A stretch of 39,726 nucleotides of DNA from Pseudomonas sp. Root562 (GTDB taxonomy: Bacteria > Pseudomonadota > Gammaproteobacteria > Pseudomonadales > Pseudomonadaceae), in NCBI RefSeq assembly GCF_001427125.1, contig NZ_LMGK01000010.1, forward strand, positions 38,467 to 78,192, read 5' to 3'. The notes beneath the pieces were generated by a model. That model saw only the letters and a program-made list of their open reading frames with translations. It searched no databases and was not told where the DNA came from. Positions within the stretch are counted from its first letter, which is position 1, and the number at the start of each line of letters is the position of its first letter. The translations under genes and the position numbers were made by a program. Positions 17,235-24,670 of this stretch are shown here, one piece after another.

Positions 17235-17298
17235 TGTTGACTCCACTCTCATCGATTTCTTGTTGTTCCCGCTGTTCAGGCGGGGTGTGAGCGGAGTA

Positions 17299-17343
17299 TA
17301 TGTAGTGAACAAATAGCTGTGAGTTCCTCAAAATCACTACATA
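17299..17343. promoter_or_regulatory. Candidate DmlR operator in the divergent dmlA-dmlR gap
   Basis: A 10-bp perfect inverted repeat, TATGTAGTGA (17299-17308) and TCACTACATA (17334-17343), has 25 bp between its arms. It sits in the 127-bp space between the divergent dmlA and dmlR starts, the classical place for a LysR-type operator that both activates the target and represses the regulator. The right arm ends 18 bp before the dmlR start codon. Confidence 0.7.
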
Positions 17344-17361
17344 AATAACTTTGAGTTACGA

Positions 17362-18270
17362 ATGAACCAGACCCTGGATTTATCGTTTTTTTACCTGTTG
17401 GCCAACAAAGGCAGCCTTGCCGCCACCGCCCGGGAGCTGGGTATTACCCCACCAGCAGTGAGCAAACGCCTGACGGCGCTGGAAGCCCGGTTGGGTATTC
17501 GCCTGGTCAACCGCACCACCCGCTCGATGAGCCTGACGTCCGAGGGCGAGCTGTATTTCTCCCAGGCCGCGCGCATCCTCACCCAGATCAACGAGCTCGA
17601 ACAGTTGGTGAGCAGCAGCCGGGCCACGCCCAAGGGGCTGATTCGGGTCAATGCTTCTCTGGGCTTCGGCCGACGGCATATCGGCCCTGCCCTCGCCGCG
17701 TTCTACGCCCGCTATCCCGAAGTGGAAATCCAACTGGAGATCAGCGACCACCCGCTGGACCTGACCACCCACGGCTTCGATCTGGGGATTCGCTTCGGCA
17801 CCTTGCCGGATGCCGCTTTCCACGCGCGCAAGATCGCCTCCAACCGGCGCTTGCTATGTGCCTCGCCGCTGTACCTGGACAAGTACGGCACCCCGCAAAA
17901 ACTCGCGGAGCTGCAGCACCACAACTGCATTTTCATCCGCCAGAACGAATCACCCTATGGCGTCTGGAGCTTCACCAACGGCGGGCACACGGAAAACATC
18001 AAAGTGCATGGCGCCCTTGGCTGCAACGATGGAGAGGTAGCGCTGAATTGGGCGCTGGATGGGCATGGCATCCTGCTTCGGGCGGAGTGGGACATCGCCC
18101 GTTATGTGCGCAGTGGCCGCTTGCGCCTGGTGCTGGAAGACCAGACGCCGACCCGGGCCGATGTGTATGCGGTGTACCCGCAGCAGCTGCATTTGTCAGC
18201 GCGGGTACGCAGCCTGATCGACTTTCTGATCGAGCGGTTCAAGCACATTGATAATGTCGAGGAAGGTTGA
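17362..18270 (+). CDS. dmlR: LysR-type regulator, DmlR-like
   Basis: This 302-residue LysR protein has a winged helix-turn-helix at 5-62 (GSLAATARELGITPPAVSKR) and an effector domain from about 90. It belongs to the CrgA/DmlR-like subgroup, with LVNRTTRSMSLTSEGELYF and the short effector-domain opening GLIRVNASLGFG. It is divergent from the D-malate dehydrogenase gene and shares the inverted repeat in the intergenic gap. Established knowledge from E. coli is that DmlR activates dmlA when D-malate is present; the same role is inferred here. It is followed by a strong terminator at 18304-18349. Confidence 0.85.
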   Translation: MNQTLDLSFFYLLANKGSLAATARELGITPPAVSKRLTALEARLGIRLVNRTTRSMSLTSEGELYFSQAARILTQINELEQLVSSSRATPKGLIRVNASLGFGRRHIGPALAAFYARYPEVEIQLEISDHPLDLTTHGFDLGIRFGTLPDAAFHARKIASNRRLLCASPLYLDKYGTPQKLAELQHHNCIFIRQNESPYGVWSFTNGGHTENIKVHGALGCNDGEVALNWALDGHGILLRAEWDIARYVRSGRLRLVLEDQTPTRADVYAVYPQQLHLSARVRSLIDFLIERFKHIDNVEEG

Positions 18271-18303
18271 GGTTCACCTCTGCCCGGTGAACTGGACGCT
18301 TTC

Positions 18304-18349
18304 AGGTCCTGGCGATGGTGCTCCCGAATCCGTCGCCAGGACCTTTTTT
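18304..18349 (+). terminator. Rho-independent terminator after the dmlR-like gene
   Basis: A 12-bp stem (AGGTCCTGGCGA at 18304-18315 with TCGCCAGGACCT at 18333-18344) is followed by TTTTTT. A smaller GTTCACC/GGTGAAC hairpin lies just before it (18272-18292). The same stem core reappears at 19677-19722. Confidence 0.9.
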
Positions 18350-18389
18350 ACCTAAGCGTCAGCTTGCCATACGCTTGCGCTTTACAGGG

Positions 18390-19025
18390 TCAGTGCGCCC
18401 ACTGCGGTGCAATGAGGGTATTGGGGCGTTTGGCTCGCTCAGTCAGCGCCAGCATCGTCAAGAAGCCCAGCACGATCAGCACCGGGTAGGCCATCAAGAG
18501 TTCGGAGAGAGAGTATTTCCAGGCCAGCGGTCGTCCGACACCCAGCATGGCGGCATACATCCAGGACACTGCCGACAGCGAACCACAAAAAAGAGCCATC
18601 ATTCGGGCGCTGAACCCGAGCTCGAGCAAGGAGCCGGCCTTCTGCAGTGCGGGCAATACCAGGCGGTGTAGCAGAATGCCGTTGTAGGTCAGCAGCAAAA
18701 CAATAATCACTTTGGCGTGAAGCTTCGGATTCATGAAATATTCCGTGCCTTTGCCCAGGTAATCGATGCCGATGATGGCAGCGCCTGTCACCCACAGACC
18801 GATCAATGCCAGAACCACAGACTTCTGCAGACTTTCCATGTGCGCATGATCGTGTTCAGTGAATGCCTTGCGTTTCCACATATCCCTGACCATTGCAATG
18901 TCACTGGTCAACACTAGACCGATCGCCACGCAACAAGCGACCAAATGAACGTACACAACGCCCAGCCGCAAAAACTCCATGAATTCTTTATGTTCGATCA
19001 GGCTCATGATTGTATTTATTGCCAC
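18390..19025 (-). CDS. Integral membrane protein of unknown function
   Basis: I do not recognise a named family. The 211-residue product has about five hydrophobic helices (approximately 20-42, 70-90, 103-126, 142-162 and 179-196). Histidines occur within or at the ends of helices (VYVHLVACC, KLHAKVII, LLHRLVLP), which would allow heme or metal binding, but this is only a suggestion. The start is GTG at 19025, with GGTGGAG eight bases upstream; an internal ATG six codons later has no such site. The gene and the stretch upstream of it are less GC-rich than their neighbours, and the block lies between two look-alike terminators, so it may have been acquired. No enzyme motif seen. Confidence 0.75.
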   Translation of the reverse strand: MAINTIMSLIEHKEFMEFLRLGVVYVHLVACCVAIGLVLTSDIAMVRDMWKRKAFTEHDHAHMESLQKSVVLALIGLWVTGAAIIGIDYLGKGTEYFMNPKLHAKVIIVLLLTYNGILLHRLVLPALQKAGSLLELGFSARMMALFCGSLSAVSWMYAAMLGVGRPLAWKYSLSELLMAYPVLIVLGFLTMLALTERAKRPNTLIAPQWAH

Positions 19026-19434
19026 GGTATTTTCTCCACCTTATTCGACAGTACACTTCAGGGGACTTATTAAATAACCCTGAGCGACCTTACTCATACA
19101 AGAAAACCAAACCATAGGTTTATTATTTGAAACCCTATTGATTAGATTAGGAAATTGATGTCAGCTTAGTTGTTACCTCTTGAATTCAGGATAAAAAAAT
19201 CCCCATCTGCAATCACTGCATTTGAGGTCGCGTTTCCACTTCTTTTTTTTACGATTTCGCTAGCATGTCATGATGCCATGCTGGAGAGTCTGAGGCCCGT
19301 AGCCGCGAAATGTTCATTTTTCAGGCATGCCACCGACAAGCGGTCGCCAGTTGGAAATACCACTGGCTCCACGTTAAGCGACCAACTTACTCGTCAAGCC
19401 CCATTCTAGCTGAGGCGCTTGAATTACATGACCT

Positions 19435-19463
19435 TTGACATTATTGATTGGATCCACTAGTTG
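19435..19463 (+). promoter_or_regulatory. Possible promoter for an unannotated RNA
   Basis: TTGACA at 19435-19440 is a perfect -35 box. With 17-bp spacing the -10 position holds TAGTTG (19458-19463), a weak match. A rightward terminator lies about 215 bp downstream and there is no coding gene in between. Suggestive only. Confidence 0.3.
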
Positions 19464-19676
19464 TCATGAAAGCAAAAAAACACGACTGATAGCGAGCCAT
19501 TGTCATTTACGCCCCCAGCAACTAAAACAGTCATACTATTTATCGAGCCAGATCCACACTCAACTCACGTCGAACAGAGGCAGCGAACTGCGCATTTCCT
19601 TCTCAATACTGAGTCAGAGGGATCATAAAGATTGGTGAGCTTCTTTCAAACTTAAACTTACCTTATTGTCGTCGAT

Positions 19677-19729
19677 GAGGTCCTGGCAATACGGCTATTA
19701 AAACAACCTTCGCCAGGACCTCTTTTATT
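19677..19729 (+). terminator. Rightward terminator with no assigned gene upstream
   Basis: The stem GAGGTCCTGGC (19677-19687) pairs with GCCAGGACCTC (19712-19722) and is followed by TTTTATTT. The T-run is on the plus strand, so it does not serve the leftward ohr gene, which ends at 19735. The loop is long (24 bases). The stem core repeats that of the terminator at 18304-18344. Confidence 0.7.
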
Positions 19730-19734
19730 TCAAC

Positions 19735-20151
19735 TCAAACGAGCTTGACCTCGACATTAATATTGTTGCGCGTGGCTTTTGAGTACGGGCAATACTTGTG
19801 TCCGGTATCGACCAGCTTCTGCGCAGTTTCGCGATCCAGTCCCGGCAGGCTGACATTGAGTCGAGCTTGCAACAGGTAACCGCCTTCATTGGTGCCCAGA
19901 TCGACTTCGGTGTCGACCGCTACATCCTTGGGCAGTGCGACCTTCAGCTCCTTGGCCGCCACCCCCATCGCGCCGATGAAACACGCCGACCAACCGGCGG
20001 CGAACAGTTGCTCGGGATTGGTGCCGCCGCCGTTCGTGCCCGGGGACGACAGCTTGACGTCCAGAATGCCGTCGGAGCTGCGGGAGGCGCCGTCCCGGCC
20101 GCCAGTGGTGTGGGTTTTGGCGGTGTACAGTACTTTGTCGAGCTGGGTCAT
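19735..20151 (-). CDS. ohr: Organic hydroperoxide resistance protein (Ohr, OsmC family)
   Basis: This 138-residue thiol peroxidase reduces organic hydroperoxides in the cytoplasm. The two catalytic cysteines are C57 in GWSACFIGAMG and C121 in HKYCPYSKATR. The Arg and Glu that support the reactive cysteine are R19 (TGGRDG) and E47 (TNPEQLFAAG), the Ohr rather than OsmC pattern. The ending NNINVEVKLV is typical of the family. The start is ATG 20151, with AGGAGA upstream; a longer frame begins 11 codons earlier without support. No OhrR regulator is adjacent. The terminator just past the stop reads the other way. Confidence 0.93.
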   Translation of the reverse strand: MTQLDKVLYTAKTHTTGGRDGASRSSDGILDVKLSSPGTNGGGTNPEQLFAAGWSACFIGAMGVAAKELKVALPKDVAVDTEVDLGTNEGGYLLQARLNVSLPGLDRETAQKLVDTGHKYCPYSKATRNNINVEVKLV

Positions 20152-20327
20152 GATGATCTCCTGATTGAAAGGTTGTTTGCACAATTTCAGGTGAATCAGA
20201 AAAACGCACGTCAGACCCGACGGCTCTCAGTCATGATTAATGCTGAACCTGCGACGGACCCGGCCTTTCAATATAGTCGGCGTGCGTCAACCCGTAGGCC
20301 AATCCGACCAAGGCCTGCTTCGGCACT

Positions 20328-20657
20328 TCATTTCCTGGCCAACTTGTACTTCACACAATCATCATAAAAACTCTGCCGCACCGCCGCCGGCTTGATCCGC
20401 GTCGGGCTGTCGTAAGTCTGCTCGGTAATGCCCATCGCCATCATGCGCATCCACGATTTGTCGAACTTGTAGTGCTGGATTTTTTGCCGCGCGGCGTAGA
20501 GAGAAACTCCGGACAACTTGAGTTCCTGCGCTCTGGCCGCCGTGCCCGCCCCCCAGCTGCACATATAACGATCATTGGGTTTCAGTTCCCTTGCCTGGGC
20601 AGACACAGCCAGCCCCGCAACGCTGACAGCGATCAGCGCGCCCCAAACATTGCGCAT
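20328..20657 (-). CDS. Small exported protein of unknown function
   Basis: This 109-residue product has a clear signal peptide (residues 1 to about 22, VWGALIAVSVAGLAVSAQA). The mature part has two cysteines (in MCSWGAG and DDCVKYK) that could form a disulfide. I do not recognise the family. AGGTGG lies just upstream of ATG 20657. It is divergent from the antiporter gene at 20839, with 181 bp between them that must hold both promoters. A periplasmic location is inferred from the leader. Confidence 0.72.
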   Translation of the reverse strand: MRNVWGALIAVSVAGLAVSAQARELKPNDRYMCSWGAGTAARAQELKLSGVSLYAARQKIQHYKFDKSWMRMMAMGITEQTYDSPTRIKPAAVRQSFYDDCVKYKLARK

Positions 20658-20838
20658 ATGCGTTCCACCTAACCAACTGAAAATAAAGTGATTCTGGCGA
20701 CAGACGAGCAATCTGGGGGCCAGCATAATGCCTCTTCTGCAATATCCCTTGAAGACGCATCGGCTGCCGGGCATTTCTTGCGACATTTCAATACTTTGCT
20801 ATAGCTAACACTGCTTTGACCAACTAACGAGGCAGCGC

Positions 20839-22197
20839 ATGTCAGTCGCAAAGAAAATGAGTGTGGGGCAACTGACCATGTTGACTGCGGTGAACATGTT
20901 GGGCTCGGGGATTGTGTTGCTCCCCTCGAAACTCGCGGAAGTCGGCGCCATTTCGATTCTTTCCTGGCTGGTGACGGCCACCGGCTCACTCGCGCTGGCC
21001 TACGCCTTTGCGCGATGCGGCATGCTCAGTCGAAAAACCGGTGGCATGGGCGGATACGCCGAATACGCCTTCGGCAAGGCCGGCAACTACCTGACGAACT
21101 ACACCTACGGCCTTTCACTGTTGATTGCCAATGTCGCGATCAGTGTCACTGCGGTGGGCTACATACAAGAACTGTTCGACCTGCGCCTTGACTCGCTGCA
21201 AGTGGGCCTGGCGACCATTGCGTTGCTATGGATGACCACATTCGCCAATTTCGGTGGCGCGCGGATTACCGGGCGGATCGGTGCGGTCACGGTATGGGGG
21301 GTAATTGCGCCGGTGCTGCTGGTCTCGACCATTGGTTGGTTTTGGTTCGACAGCAGTATTTATGTGGCAGGCTGGAACCCCCACGACAAGAGCTGGTTCG
21401 AAGCGGCCGGGGCATCCGTGGCGATAACATTGTGGGCGTTTCTGGGCCTGGAATCGGCGTGCGCCAACTCCGACGCGGTGGAGAACCCCGAGAGGAACGT
21501 ACCGATTGCCGTGCTCGGCGGAACCCTCGGTGCTGCGGTGATTTATATCCTGTCCACTAATGTCATCGCCGGCATCATCGACAATCCTGAGCTGGCCGCC
21601 TCCACCGCACCGTTCGGCCTGGTGTTCGCCAAAATGTTCACCCCTGCGGTCGGCAATATCGTCATGGGCCTGCTGGTGCTGGCGTGCATCGGTTCACTGC
21701 TGGGTTGGCAATTCACCATCGCCCAGGTCTACAAGAGCTCGGCGGACACCGGTTACTTCCTGCCGATATTCGCGCGGACCAACAAGGCAGGCACGCCGAT
21801 TGCCGGCATGCTGATCCTGCTGGCGGTACAAACGGCGCTGGGCCTGTTCACCATTGATCCCAACCTGAGTAATCAATTCGACACCCTGGTCAACCTCGCG
21901 GTGGTCACCAATCTGGTGCCGTACATCCTCTCCATGGCCGCCTTGATGGCGATACAAAAGGCCCGCGGCGTGCCGGCGCGCAAGGCGCTGACCACCAACA
22001 TCGTTGCCTGGGTGGCGTCGGCCTACAGCTATCTGGCGCTATTCAGTTCCGGCGAACAGGCGCTGATGCTCGGCGGCGTGGTCACCCTCCTCGGCTTCAC
22101 ACTGTTCGGTTTTGTCAGCAACCGCCTGATCCGCTCTGAATCACTCGATAAAACCCTTGAAAGCCCTATGGGCAAACCCGAACGCAGCGCTCTATGA
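20839..22197 (+). CDS. APC-family amino acid/polyamine antiporter, PotE-like
   Basis: This 452-residue inner-membrane protein has about twelve helices. It opens with KMSVGQLTMLTAVNMLGSGIVLLPSKLAEVG, close to the start of PotE and related basic amino acid/polyamine antiporters. It carries the conserved WAFLGLESACANSDAVENPERNVP segment near residue 200. PotE exchanges putrescine for ornithine. No ornithine decarboxylase gene is adjacent, so the substrate here is uncertain; putrescine, ornithine or another cationic amino acid are all possible. The start is ATG 20839 with GAGG eight to nine bases upstream. The next gene starts within ten bases of its stop. Confidence 0.87.
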   Translation: MSVAKKMSVGQLTMLTAVNMLGSGIVLLPSKLAEVGAISILSWLVTATGSLALAYAFARCGMLSRKTGGMGGYAEYAFGKAGNYLTNYTYGLSLLIANVAISVTAVGYIQELFDLRLDSLQVGLATIALLWMTTFANFGGARITGRIGAVTVWGVIAPVLLVSTIGWFWFDSSIYVAGWNPHDKSWFEAAGASVAITLWAFLGLESACANSDAVENPERNVPIAVLGGTLGAAVIYILSTNVIAGIIDNPELAASTAPFGLVFAKMFTPAVGNIVMGLLVLACIGSLLGWQFTIAQVYKSSADTGYFLPIFARTNKAGTPIAGMLILLAVQTALGLFTIDPNLSNQFDTLVNLAVVTNLVPYILSMAALMAIQKARGVPARKALTTNIVAWVASAYSYLALFSSGEQALMLGGVVTLLGFTLFGFVSNRLIRSESLDKTLESPMGKPERSAL

Positions 22198-22206
22198 TTG
22201 AACCCC

Positions 22207-22608
22207 ATGACCACCTCTGCGCCGATCCGCCAACCCTGTCCGCCCGGTGCCTGCGATTGCGGGCGTGACCCATTGCTCGAAACCCCGGGCGCGGACGTGC
22301 GCATCCTGTTTCTGACGCGCACCGAAGAAAAACGCCTGATCGAACGTCTGGAAAACCTTTCGAGCCTTCAGGACCTGGAGCACCTGCAACGGCGGATGTT
22401 CGAACAACTGGGCATCCGCGTCGACATCGTCCCCAGTCTCAACGAAGTGCGCACCATGCGCGGCATCGGCATTTACGTCGCTGAACTGCCGGGGTTGTGC
22501 CGCAAGACCCGCGCATCGATTCCGGCCGCGATTCGCCGCGCCATGGAAAAGCGCCCGGAGATAGCCTATGAAGTGCTTAACGCCAATGACTTGTTGCGCG
22601 ATGCCTGA
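22207..22608 (+). CDS. Small cysteine-containing protein coupled to the antiporter gene
   Basis: I do not recognise a named family. With ATG 22207 the product has 133 residues; a TTG start directly after the antiporter stop (22198) would add three. Near the N-terminus is a cysteine cluster, C11-PPGA-C16-D-C18. The rest looks like a small soluble alpha/beta domain (VRILFLTRTEEKRLIERL, then AAIRRAMEKRPEIAYEVLN). It lacks a ribosome site of its own and starts within ten bases of the antiporter stop, so translation is probably coupled. The close link suggests a role connected with the transporter. Cytoplasmic location inferred from the lack of a leader. Confidence 0.7.
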   Translation: MTTSAPIRQPCPPGACDCGRDPLLETPGADVRILFLTRTEEKRLIERLENLSSLQDLEHLQRRMFEQLGIRVDIVPSLNEVRTMRGIGIYVAELPGLCRKTRASIPAAIRRAMEKRPEIAYEVLNANDLLRDA

Positions 22609-22631
22609 GTAACACCGGGATTTCGGTGAGT

Positions 22632-23447
22632 TCAGGGCATGGGGACCACGGTGTAGTAAACACCGTTGGCGCCGTACGCAGGGCGCACCCACGAATTGCC
22701 GCATTGATAAAAAGTGCCCGCAGACACTGTCCTCAATCCACAGCCCGAAGGAAGACTGGCAAACGTCGCACCCATCGGCATGGTGGGGGGAGCGGACGCC
22801 ATCATGCCGGCGTTGTAGCCCTGGCTCCAGGCATTGTTATTGACGTTCTGATCAGTCGAGTCAGCGATCGCGCTACCGGCCACGACCCCGGCGGCCGCTG
22901 CCGCAGCAGGATTGACGCCGTCATTGTAACCGCAGTAGTAACAACCGCTGCTGGCATACACTGCCGTCGGGGGATGGTAGTAGCTCGTGCCATAGGTCTG
23001 CGGACGATAGACCGTCGTGCCATAGCCATCGGCACGGTACCCGCTGGCAGTGGCGCCATTCTCACCTTCGGCGTGCCACGCGCCCTCGCCGCCATAAGCC
23101 GTGCCACCTTCGGCACCTGTGCCCCGCCACGAGCCCTCGCCACCTGAGGCGCTACCGCCGTTTTCGCCACTGGCGCTCCAGCTACCGCCACCACCGGAAG
23201 CCGAACCACCGCGATAGCCCGAACCACTCCAGCTACCATCACCGCCCGAAACCGAACCACCACGATTGCTTTGACCGCTCCAGCTGCCACCACCGCCTGA
23301 AGCCGAACCAAACGCCCCTGAATGGCTCCAGGAGTCAGCGCCGCCGAACGAGCGTCCAAAACCGGCAGCATGGTACCAGGCCGACGCTTGCTCACAACTC
23401 AGCAGCGCGATCATCAACCCTGCAAGCTTCAATGTGGGTCCATGCAT
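22632..23447 (-). CDS. Secreted glycine-rich repeat protein
   Basis: This 271-residue exported protein has a signal peptide (1 to about 23, ending ASA). Residues 47-131 are five consecutive 17-residue repeats of the form GSxSGGxGSWSxxGxxG, which may form a regular beta structure. After them comes a Tyr/Pro-rich stretch with a CYYC motif (about 167-170), an Ala/Gly-rich hydrophobic stretch, and a conserved-looking C-terminal segment with two cysteines. No enzyme motif is seen. It is downstream of, and probably co-transcribed with, the DUF2092 gene (16-bp gap holding GGAGGAG). A cell-surface or envelope role is likely; the function is unknown. The start is ATG 23447 rather than the longer frame to 23642, which overlaps the upstream gene. 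Confidence 0.78.
   Translation of the reverse strand: MHGPTLKLAGLMIALLSCEQASAWYHAAGFGRSFGGADSWSHSGAFGSASGGGGSWSGQSNRGGSVSGGDGSWSGSGYRGGSASGGGGSWSASGENGGSASGGEGSWRGTGAEGGTAYGGEGAWHAEGENGATASGYRADGYGTTVYRPQTYGTSYYHPPTAVYASSGCYYCGYNDGVNPAAAAAAGVVAGSAIADSTDQNVNNNAWSQGYNAGMMASAPPTMPMGATFASLPSGCGLRTVSAGTFYQCGNSWVRPAYGANGVYYTVVPMP
23055..23309 (-). repeat. Five 51-bp in-frame tandem repeats in the glycine-rich gene
   Basis: The DNA encodes five 17-residue repeats (residues 47-63, 64-80, 81-97, 98-114 and 115-131). The second to fourth copies are the most alike, and the outer ones have drifted. Repeat number may vary between strains through slippage. Confidence 0.8.
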
Positions 23448-23463
23448 GTTTGAAACTCCTCCC

Positions 23464-24282
23464 TCAGGGTTTGGCAACCGGCTGTTTAACCCCTTCAGGG
23501 GCACGCAAGTCGGAAGGCGGTGCAAACTGGATGCGGTGCGCATTTTCAATGTGTTGTGGTTTGAAGAAATCTGCCGACAACGCTGATTCGAGCTTCCAGT
23601 CACTGAATGCCACCTGATGCCGGGATTGTGTCGGATCATCACGGAACACCGCCCGCAACATGCGCGGCAACTTGTCTTGCGTACCTATCCAGGCCTGGAC
23701 AAACACCACGTCGTTGGCATAGGCGATCACATCGGTCGCGGTATCGCCGACCACCGTTGACTGACCGATATAGAACGCCAAGCGCATATCCCTGGCCAGA
23801 TCCTTGTAGGGGTCGGAAACGATCACATCGGTGAAGGGAAAATATATAGCCGCCCGCTGATACGCCGCCTCGAGGGTTGCATCGATGGTGGGCGGTGCGT
23901 CAGCTTGCGCCACCAGGTTCTCCTTCGGTTCAACGGCCCAGGCTTGCTTGCCGTTGTAGTAGAACTGGGTCGCAGGGCCATCGCCGGAGGTCAGAACACG
24001 CAAGCGATCGGGGCGCTGAACATTGACCAGCGCCACGGTGTTGTACGCCAGGGGTGGCCCCAGACGACTGGGGCGCTCATAAGTGGTGGTAGCTTTGAAA
24101 CTCATGCCCTGAACGCCGGCCAATCTGGCGCTCATGGCCTTGAGGATCTCCAGCGCTTTGGGTTCCAGCTGATTTTTCGGCGCATCGACCGCAACAGGCT
24201 CGGCCGCCAGCAAGGGAACGGCGAGCAATCCGGTGACCAGGCCGAAAAACAACCTCCGAACACGCTGAAGCTGAAGTGACAT
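23464..24282 (-). CDS. DUF2092-type predicted periplasmic protein
   Basis: This 272-residue exported protein has a leader (1 to about 27, FFGLVTGLLAVPLLAAEP). It then shows the pattern of DUF2092 proteins: an early helix ALEILKAMSARLAGVQGMSFKATTTYERP, then alternating beta strands such as RPDRLRVLTSGDG and QFYYNGKQAWAVEP. The fold is likely related to LolA/LolB-type lipid-binding barrels, but no function is known. It is the first gene of a two-gene unit with the glycine-rich repeat protein, and the two may act together at the envelope. The family call is by remembered pattern. Confidence 0.75.
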   Translation of the reverse strand: MSLQLQRVRRLFFGLVTGLLAVPLLAAEPVAVDAPKNQLEPKALEILKAMSARLAGVQGMSFKATTTYERPSRLGPPLAYNTVALVNVQRPDRLRVLTSGDGPATQFYYNGKQAWAVEPKENLVAQADAPPTIDATLEAAYQRAAIYFPFTDVIVSDPYKDLARDMRLAFYIGQSTVVGDTATDVIAYANDVVFVQAWIGTQDKLPRMLRAVFRDDPTQSRHQVAFSDWKLESALSADFFKPQHIENAHRIQFAPPSDLRAPEGVKQPVAKP

Positions 24283-24670
24283 CGCTTGCTCCCCGAACAG
24301 ATGAGGTCAGGTTTAAAGCGTAGCAACTGAAATACAGGCGTAACCGAATAATTAACCGACTGATTCCTCCGGTCGCGGTTTCCGTTTGTTGATCGGTGAA
24401 CGCATTAAACAGCGACACTTGATTGGCAACTCGCTCTGGATAATTCGTGTTTAAAACCTACGCTCTTGTCTCACGCTACGGACGCTGACGCACAGGCGCT
24501 GCGGCAACGGCTATGACACTTGGGCGTGACGACGGCAGATGTGCGTGTCGGATGGTAATCGAACATTCACAGTGCATTACGCCAAGAGCCACCTATGCTC
24601 TGAACAATGACGTGGCGTTGCTGCTTTCTGCGCCCGATAAAACGATTTCACTCAAGGAGCACACTGCACT
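24283..24670. other. 388-bp divergent intergenic region
   Basis: This separates the leftward DUF2092 gene from the rightward lipoprotein gene and must hold both promoters. I see no gene, long hairpin or repeat in it. It ends with the strong AAGGAG of the lipoprotein gene at 24654-24659. Confidence 0.6.

Larger units (their letters stand above)
19026..19734. other. AT-rich gene-poor region
   Basis: About 700 bp without a convincing protein gene. Short frames at 19170-19409 and 19435-19638 lack ribosome sites and resemble nothing known. The composition is clearly lower in GC than the rest of the window, with T-runs (19241-19250) and A-runs (19192-19198). It contains a consensus -35-like TTGACA at 19435 and ends in a rightward terminator at 19677, which leaves room for a non-coding RNA. 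It may be remnant or imported DNA. Confidence 0.6.

Noticed and set aside
19449..19463. GGATCCACTAGTTG resembling a cloning-vector polylinker
   Set aside because: The match stops after about 14 bases and the flanks are not vector sequence; chance is the simpler explanation.
19170..19638. Two short plus-strand open frames (79 and 67 residues) in the AT-rich region
   Set aside because: No ribosome-binding site, no recognisable domain and poor composition for a gene; kept only as part of the gene-poor region.
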